A stretch of DNA of 64,000 bases from Muscardinus avellanarius (Eukaryota; Chordata; Mammalia; Rodentia; Gliridae). Location: the NCBI GenBank assembly GCA_963383645.1, contig OY726561.1, positions 27,012,826-27,076,825 on the forward strand, written 5' to 3'. Under the pieces are notes generated by a model that was given only the letters and a program-made list of their open reading frames with translations, was not told where the DNA came from and made no database searches. Position 1 is the first letter of the stretch. Every line of letters starts with the position of its first letter. Shown here piece after piece: positions 56,985 to 64,000 of the stretch. The translations under genes were made by a program, and so were the position numbers.

Positions 56985-58412
56985 AGTCTTATTTTACTGG
57001 ACTATGTCCACGAGAGGGCAGCAAAATTATATGTGCATAAGATTTATTCAATACAGATATTAAGTGTGATGCTGTATCTTTACTTGCTGATAACAGGAAG
57101 CCATAACAATCCTTATAGCAATAAGGGGAACAATATGGGAACTGACACTACAATTCTGTGACAAAATTTCTTCTTCTGGGAAACCTCAGGCTTTTTCCTC
57201 CTAAAGCCATTTACCGATGAGGCCCATTCACATTATCAGAGTTAATGTTCTTTACTTGGAGTCAACCGAGGGCAGATGGTAACATCTACAAAATACCTTC
57301 ACAGTAAAACCTGGATTAGTGTTTCCCTAAATACCTGAGTACTTAGCCAAGCTGACACACACAAAAAAAAAAAAAAAAAAAAAAATTGACCACTATTCTC
57401 CCAAAACATTTTCTCTACCCAGGGTCATGCCCCAGAAATGCCACCCTTGAGGCACCATGCTTTGAATCCTGGTGGGCTCTTTCATGATACTGCTTTTTTA
57501 ATATGCTTATATTCTTGGCACATTAATATACCTACTTAGAAACTACTGCATGAGTGCCAGATTATCACATATTTTCTCCCAGACAAAAGAATTGGTGACC
57601 TTTTGAAAGCAAGGAGTAATAGGTTGAAAATTCAAATAAAAAGAAGGTGAATGGGATTCACCATTGAACAAGCCTCCAATTTCCTAATTTTACATAGAAA
57701 TTTCCCTTTCCGAAAGTACAGCATTCTTGGTTTCTTTGTGAGAAACTACATTTCTGCCATGATTTTTAGAAACTGCATTAACACGGTAACCCATCAACTG
57801 AACAATTATAAAATGATATTTTAATCTCTAACCTTTATTCTATGTGTTATCCAAAGTTTGTTTCAAAATGTTTTGCTTATTTTTGATTAATTAAAAAAAG
57901 ATTCCCCAAAAGAATGTATAACCTGACTTTAACAATGAGGAAACATGGGAAAATCTCAAAATGAAGATGATCCCAGGAAAAAGACAGGGCCATATTCCTA
58001 AAAAATATCAGTTTCATAAAAGACGAAAATAAAATGCAGAGACAACAATTAAGGGCGATCACTGAAACAAGGGCATATTTTTAGGCTGAAGATTGTTCCA
58101 AAAGGGGAAAGATGTTTCTAGGGACAATGCGGGGTCCATTCACAGACTGGAATGAGACGTGGATTGGATGGAGGTATGGGGGAACTATACTGTACTGTGC
58201 TTGGGCAGGAGAGTGTCCTTATCTTTAATATTAAGAGCAAAAGATGAGGAAAATCAATTAAAAGTAAATGAAGCTGAATGAGGGCTACACAGGTGTTCTT
58301 GGTTCTATCCTCACAGTTTTTTCAGACTTAAAATTATTTCTAAATAAAAATTTATTTAAAATATTGGCTAAAAATATCTGTGTCCTATTATAAAAAAAAA
58401 AAAATGCATTCC
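56985..58412. other. Intergenic, nothing recognised
   Basis: An A-run at 57362-57384 and otherwise unremarkable DNA. No gene is supported. Confidence 0.45.
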
Positions 58413-58566
58413 TAGCCAGCTGTGGTGGCTTGTGCCTGTATTCCCAGTACTTGGGAAGCTGAGACAGGAGGATCCCAGGTTTGAGGCCAGCCTCAGCAAT
58501 TTACTGAGACCCTGTTTCAAACATTTTTTAAAGAATTTTCAAAAGCTGGATATGTAGCTCAGAAAT
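58413..58566 (+). mobile_element. SINE fragment
   Basis: AGCCAGCTGTGGTGGCTTGTG head and GCTGGATATGTAGCTCAGAA tail start. A tail-like piece (GTAGAATACCTCTGGGTTC) lies ~200 bp on at 58785-58820, so the SINE may be split by a later AT-rich insertion. Confidence 0.72.
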
Positions 58567-58820
58567 ATATTTTATTTTTTCTTAAAAAGAATATGAACAA
58601 ACCTGTTTCTTAAGAGAAGATCCATTCCTCTAGATTAAAATTTTCTATATGGTATTTTTGTTGATCCTTAACACAGCATTTTTATGTGTTTGTTTTCATA
58701 GGTTCAAATAATTTAGTCATTGAAAATTACTGTCACATATTACATATTATAAAAATAAAATCTAATATAAATCAGGAAAAAGAAAGTAGAATACCTCTGG
58801 GTTCAACCCCCCGTGCCAAA

Positions 58821-59400
58821 AAGAAAAGAAAAAGAAAAAAATTCATTCCTATGTTTAAAAAATGATAGTGCCATAACTTTGAAATATTAATAGAGTATGA
58901 AATTGCGTAAGGAGTGTTCAAATTATACATGTTAAACAGATCAGTTAGTAATCAACTGGAGATTCAGCTAACATAAATAATCAGGGCTCTTTTTAGCTCA
59001 CATCACATCAGTTTAATCTGAGTACATGGGAAAGGAGGAGGTCTCTGTCCCATGCCCACAATTCCTTCCCAATAGGGACTCTATTCTTTTGTCCCACAAA
59101 GACCTCTCCAAACACAAGCAAATATCACATGGGAGATCTGCTATGTTTTGTCTGGAAATGGACCCATCACTCCTGCTCAGCTGCTCTTGCCCAGAACACT
59201 CACATGGCTGAACCTACTGCAAAGCAGCCTGGCAACTGGGTTCCACCTGGGTCAGGAAAAGAAGAGAACACAGAATCTTTGTCAAACTAGTATTTTATTT
59301 CACAGCATTGGGGATGCATAATTGAAAAACAAATAGAAGGAATAAATTCTGAAATAAGAATCACAGAAAACTATACATGTGAATCTCAATGCCAAGAACT
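58821..59400. other. Intergenic, nothing recognised
   Basis: No supported feature. Confidence 0.45.
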
Positions 59401-59401
59401 G

Positions 59402-59914
59402 CTCTTCTCCTCTCCCCTCTCCTCCCCTCCCCTCCCCTCTCTCCCCTCTCCCCTCTCCCCTCTCTCCCCTCCCCTCTCTCCATTCTCTCCCCTCCCCTCT
59501 CTCCCCTCCCCTCTCTCCCCTCCCCTCTCTCCCTACTCCTCTCTCCCCTCTCTCCCCTCTCTCTCCTCTCTCTCCTCTCCCCTCTCCTCCCCTCCCCTCT
59601 CCTCTCCTATCCTCCCCTCCCCTCCCCTCTCCTCCCCTCCCCTCCCCTCCCTTCTCTCCCCTCTCTCCTCTCTCCCCTCTCCCCTTTCTCCTCTTCTCTC
59701 TCCCCTCTTCTCTCTCCCCTTTCCTCTTCTCCCCTCTCTCCCCTCTCCTCTCTTCCCTCTCCCCTCTCCCCTCTCCTCTCTCTCCCCCTCTCCTCTCTCT
59801 CCCCTCTCCCCTCTCCTCTCTCCCCTCTCCTCTGTCCCCTCTCCCCTCTCCTCTCTCCTCTCTCCCCTCTCCCCTCTCCCCTCTCTTCTTTCCCCTCTCC
59901 CCTCTCCTCTCCCC

Positions 59915-59946
<32 letters not shown>

Positions 59947-60380
59947 TCCTCTCTCTTCTCTCCCCTCTCCCCTCTCCTCTCTCCCCTCTCCTCTCTTCCC
60001 TCTCCCCTCTCCCCTCTCCTCTCTCTCCCCCCTCTCCTCCTCTCTCCCCTCTCCCCTTCTCTCCTCTCTCCCCTCTCCCCTCTCTTCTTCTCTCCTCTCT
60101 CCTCTCTCCCTTCTCCCCCCTCCTCTTCTCTCCTCTCTCCCCTCTCCCCTCTCCCCTCTCCTCTCTCCTCTCTCTCCCCTCTCCTCTCTCCCCTCTCCTC
60201 TCTCCTCTCTCGCCTCTCCTCTCTTTCCTCTCCTCTCTCCTCTCCCCCTCTTCTCTTCTCTCCTCTCTCCCCTCTCCTCTCTTTCCTCTCCCCTCTCCCC
60301 TCTCCTCTCTCTCCCCCCCTCTCCTCCTTTCTCCCCTCTCCCCTCTCCTCTCTCCCCTCTCCTCTCTTCTCTCCCTCTCA
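59402..60380. repeat. ~980-bp polypyrimidine/polypurine tract
   Basis: Almost only C and T, built from CTCTCCC, CTCTCCT and CCCTCTC phrases of 5-12 bp, with only a handful of purines (for example near 59481, 59534, 59610, 59833 and 60212). The complementary strand is a G/A tract with many GGGGAGAG runs. Reading frames up to 351 codons are by-products of the missing stop-codon letters. Confidence 0.97.
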
Positions 60381-60969
60381 CATACTCACCCTTCCTCCTT
60401 TATTTTTGTTTAGGAAGGCAAACAGTCAACATGAGTGGGATTGATATTGGAGGGAACTTAATATCAGAAACTGCGTTTTAAGAGCACACTTTTAGAAGTT
60501 CTCCTGTATGCCACCATCATTAAAGTCAGTTGGAAATGTTGGGTGTCAGTGTCTGCAAATGCTAGCCTGAAGCTCAAGGCTGATGCACAAACCTGGGAAT
60601 GGCTTCCTTAGCTCTTGCTTCTCCCATATGCCTACCCATTCCCTTCCTGCTCCAGCCCTCAAGGAATTTCACAACTTATGTCTATTTGGTGGAAGTTTTT
60701 TTGCTCTAAATCACATTAATTTATCTTATATTACCTCTCTAGTTAAGGTGAAACCTTTTAGACTGTCACAGTTCTCTTGTTTGTGTTTTTGTGTAATTTG
60801 AATAATTACTTGAGGTTTGTCAGTGGAGCTAGGCTCTCGTGTGCGTTCCTTATGCTTAGACCCATAAAAAGTGATGAGTAAATATTTTCTACTTGATTTT
60901 CTTCTATTTTTGGAGTTGGGCAGCAGGAGTGTCAGTTTATAATTCATGAGTCTTCTATCCAAGAACTAA
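60381..60969. other. Intergenic, nothing recognised
   Basis: No supported gene. Confidence 0.45.
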
Positions 60970-61235
60970 TCAGGTGAGGAAGGAGAAGCCATAGATGAGC
61001 AAATAAGGTGAACTAACTGAGGAGGATGAGAGGAAGGAAGAGAAAAATTTCCTAATGTACATGACATATTCATATCAAAGTCAATCAGTAATCCAAACAT
61101 GGCAAGGAGGGAGAGGGGAGGGCATGGGGTGGGAATCGGGGAAGGGCTAAATGAGTGATGTGTGCATGTATGCCTCCACTATCTTGTATCCCCTTAAGAT
61201 GTATGACTATAATGCACCAATAAAAAAAATTGTAA
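60970..61235 (+). mobile_element. L1 3' UTR
   Basis: TAGATGAGCAAATAAGG, then the G-rich run, TAAATGAGTGATGTGTGCATG and TATAATGCACCAATAAAAAA. The best-preserved copy of the shared L1 3' end. Confidence 0.85.
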
Positions 61236-61979
61236 AGAATTCATTGGTCTTAGTTGGGAATATAAATGTTTAAATTCTTCTCTAGTATACTCTTACAAAC
61301 AAGGATTAATCACACTTAGCAACTAATTTGGCATTAAAAATTGAACAAAACGCTAAAGACATTCTTTTTTTTATCACACTTGCTTTTCCCCCAAGTCCTC
61401 TTATAAAGACTTTGGGGGTGTATTCATTCACATCACCCCTCCATGCCACTCTGGCATGGGGCTGTATTTCTATTTTCTGTATTTCTATCTTTCTAATAAA
61501 CTGCTTTAAATCTTAAAGAGAAGTTCCAATATTAACTTCCAACATTTTCCTCACTAAGTGACTGGTGAAAATTTTTAGACACCAAAGATGGAGAGAATCA
61601 TTGTTATTTGGGTTTGATATCAGTCTGATTTCTTTGTCTCTATTCAGTTTCCATATTCCTTTGGTCGAAGCCATAAACTTCACACTTTACAGGCATGTAA
61701 CAGAGGTCCCTCCCTTCCTTCTAGCAAAGTTGTTATTCTAATTACCTATTGATGGGCTTCCTCATGTTCTACTTAATACTCTTAATAGTTATGCTACTAA
61801 AATGGTTGTCTTCACTACCCTCCAGTGTAGCCGCAAGATTCCAGCTGTCATTTTTCTATGTTCTGGGCCCTTTGTGCATGAGGAGTTTTCATTCTGTGTA
61901 TGTTCTATGTTGAGGTGATAGGGTTAATTTTCCTCATATTTGATTTGGAAGAAAAGTTACTTAATAAAAGCAGGGATGA
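61236..61979. other. Intergenic, nothing recognised
   Basis: No supported gene. Confidence 0.45.
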
Positions 61980-62172
61980 GCCAGGCCTGGTGGCACACGC
62001 TTGTAATCCCCACGCTTGGGAGGCGGAGACAGGAGGATGGGGCAGGTTCAAAGCCAGCTGTGCTGGCTTAAGAGACCCCGTATCCAAATAAAAATATTAA
62101 AAAATAGGTCTGGGAGTGTAGCGCAGAGGTAGAAGGGCTTCCAGGAGCCCCAGTACCACACACACAAAAAAA
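61980..62172 (+). mobile_element. Young SINE
   Basis: GCCAGGCCTGGTGGCACACG head and CCAGGAGCCCCAGTACCACAC tail. AGCAGGGATGA before and ATCAGAGATGA after resemble a target-site duplication. Confidence 0.87.
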
Positions 62173-62974
62173 TCAGAGATGAAAACATCCCCTCCTAAAA
62201 AGTAACAGGGATATTGTACTGACTGCCCTGAAACAAAAGCATCAACTTTTGAACTAGAATTTGCAGCTCAGAATTCCGTCATGCTCATTATCAGATGTTT
62301 TATGTTTCACTATTTCTAGGACAATCCAGCAAAGAATCCAGGAAAAATACTTCCTAAAATATGCATAAAAACTTATTTTTGGCAAATCTAAGATATTATA
62401 TATTTCAAAGGAGAGTTTTCTTTCTTTCTTGGCAATTTGATGTTTCTAAATCCTCTGATTTTTTTTAGTTGAAACATTTCACTAGAGAAAGAAACATTTC
62501 ATATTTTCATAGACTGTTTATGAAGCTCACATTAAAGTAAGACTGTGTTGGTTACAAAAAATGTAATTTTGCAATAGTCTTTTATGTGAGGATACCATCA
62601 TGCTCAGATGTAAATACAGCGATTTACTCTTATGACAAATATAGTTCTCCACTCACCTATCTTTGGCTTGGCATATCTTATAACTTTAATCTTTTAATTC
62701 AATTATAACACAAACACCAGTAATACTAAGATTGTGGAGTTCAACTTAATATGACTCAGTAATAGCCCCAATGTGTTTAGTAATAAACACATTAAAACTT
62801 ATATCTTGATCAGTCTTCCTATGCATTCATGTCAAGAGTCACAGATGATATCAGACAAGATATTCATCACCAGAATTTTAAAAACAATTCCAAATGCATG
62901 CCTCAACTTAGGTCAAAAGAACTATTTGCTGCAGGAAAAATGGCATGTCTAAACTGGTTTACAAGTCTTACAGG
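62173..62974. other. Intergenic, nothing recognised
   Basis: AT-rich, no supported gene. Confidence 0.45.
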
Positions 62975-63196
62975 CAAGCTGTGCATGGTGGCACATGGTT
63001 TGCTTGTAATCCCAGCATTTCGGAGGCTGACACAGGAAAACTGCGGTTTACAGACAGCCTCAGTTGCTTATGAGGCCCTTTGAAACTCAGGGAGACCCTG
63101 TTTCAAAATCAAAGAATAAAAATATAGGGCTTGGGGTGTAGCTCAGAGGTGGAATATCCCTGGGTTTCATCCTAGGTACCTCAAAAAAAAAAAATC
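62975..63196 (+). mobile_element. B1-dID-type SINE
   Basis: AAGCTGTGCATGGTGGCAC head with a small TGGTTTGCTTG duplication, tail GGCTTGGGGTGTAGCTCAG, A-run. TCTTACAGGCA before and TCTACAGGCA after are target-site duplications. Confidence 0.87.
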
Positions 63197-63244
63197 TACA
63201 GGCAGCTATGATAAATAGAACCTGTTTTAATGTCATTTACAATA

Positions 63245-64000
63245 CCATGACTTTTCTTTATTTCCTACTTTTATTGGTGTATTAAGGTCTCACATCATAA
63301 TGTAGTTCATAGTGATATTGACATACATGCACACCGCCCTTGGTGAACTTTTCCCTGGCTCCTTCCCATTCCTCCTTTCCCATACAAGATATCGAGATTG
63401 GCATTGGTATTCTTACATATGTACATAATGTCCATGGAAGTATTTTCTTCATTAATTCTTCCTCTCCCCTCCCTCTCTGTATATCCTATTATTTTGTAAT
63501 CCATTCATCTATTGATGAACAACTGGGCTGCTTCTATGGTTGGTTTCATAATTTCATCATTGAATTTTGCTCATGGATATGTTTGTATTACTATAATATT
63601 CTGCTTTCAGACCTTTTGGAAAAATACCCAAAAATGGTGTAACTGGAAAATATGGTGGATCCGTTCCCAGGTTTCTAAGGAATCTCACCACTGATGTCCA
63701 TAGTGGCTGCACTAATTTGCAATCCCACCAACAGTATAGAAGAGTTTCCATTTTCCCCATCCTAACCAGCATTTATTATTCTCTGACTCCTTGATGATTG
63801 CCATTCTAATAGGTGGAATCTTGGTGTAGTTTTAATTTTTATCTCCCTAATTGCTAATGATGTTGAACATTTTTTATGTACATATTTATTGGCTATTTGT
63901 ATTTCTTCTTTGTGAAGTGTCTATTTAGTTCAACTGCCCATTTCTTGATTGTATTATTACTTTTTTAGTGTTGAGTCTTTTAAGTAATTTTTTGCAAAAA
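63245..64000 (-). mobile_element. L1 3' end, continuing off the right edge
   Basis: Plus strand starts with the complement of the 3' UTR (TTTTATTGGTGTATTAAGG, TGACATACATGCACACCGCC) and passes into ORF2 C-terminal complement (CAACTGGGCTGCTTCTATGG, then CAATCCCACCAACAGTATAG). Frames are broken. Confidence 0.85.

Noticed and set aside
56664..57161. Frames of up to 118 codons rich in Tyr, Ile and Cys
   Set aside because: Pure products of TG/TA repeat sequence on both strands.
59379..60444. Three overlapping frames of 282-351 codons (Ser/Pro/Leu on plus, Arg/Glu/Gly on minus)
   Set aside because: They exist only because a C/T-only tract cannot spell stop codons; three frames on two strands are open over the same DNA.

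Overview
The window looks like rodent nuclear DNA, most likely from a squirrel-family (sciuromorph) species. It carries about 45 copies of a dimeric SINE with a 7SL/B1-like head (starting GCCGGGCGTGGTGGC, then GGTTCGAAGCCAGCC) and an ID/tRNA-like tail ending in CCCCAGTACCAC. It also has L1 copies with one shared 3' end, ERVL-MaLR LTRs and class II ERV LTRs. It is AT-rich and gene-poor. I see no intact cellular protein-coding gene; most long open frames are microsatellites, SINEs or a polypyrimidine tract. The only long intact reading frame is an L1 ORF1 (320 aa, minus strand, 41963-42925).

Region by region: 1-1985 is a SEC14L1 processed pseudogene (minus strand, running off the left edge, split by a SINE). 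2270-5640 is one copy of a segmental duplication whose partner is at 48760-52345. 5.6-16.5 kb is intergenic DNA with SINEs, CA/TG microsatellites, a solo class II LTR with exact target-site duplications (10368-10673), a SINE that appears to carry 171 bp of nearby sequence, and an ERV pol fragment fused to a SINE tail. 16544-18910 is a ~740-bp, ~99% identical inverted repeat; its outer right edge abuts exactly a 5'-truncated TPGS2 retropseudogene (18911 onward). 22.2-22.9 kb is a broken SMOK/MARK-like kinase pseudogene on the minus strand.

22.99-37.93 kb is a degenerate tandem array of ~1.28-1.34-kb non-coding units, repeatedly invaded by SINEs and by a truncated betaretrovirus-like ERV (32156-36510). 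A second kinase fragment containing DFG lies inside the array (about 31745-31840), linking array and kinase pseudogene. 40905-43670 is an L1 with a full 5' UTR and ORF1, 15-bp target-site duplications, and its ORF2 replaced by an old L1 segment in opposite orientation. The right third (44-64 kb) is intergenic, with SINEs, an MST/MLT-type LTR, L1 3' ends, a (TG)/(TATATG) block (56.7-57.0 kb) and a ~980-bp almost pure C/T tract (59.4-60.4 kb).

Nothing here works as a gene system. The interest is in structure: a tandem array tied to a kinase family, a hairpin-capable inverted repeat next to a retrogene, a dispersed segmental duplication, and several chimeric retrotransposition products. All similarity calls are from reading and memory of families; no alignment or database search was run.
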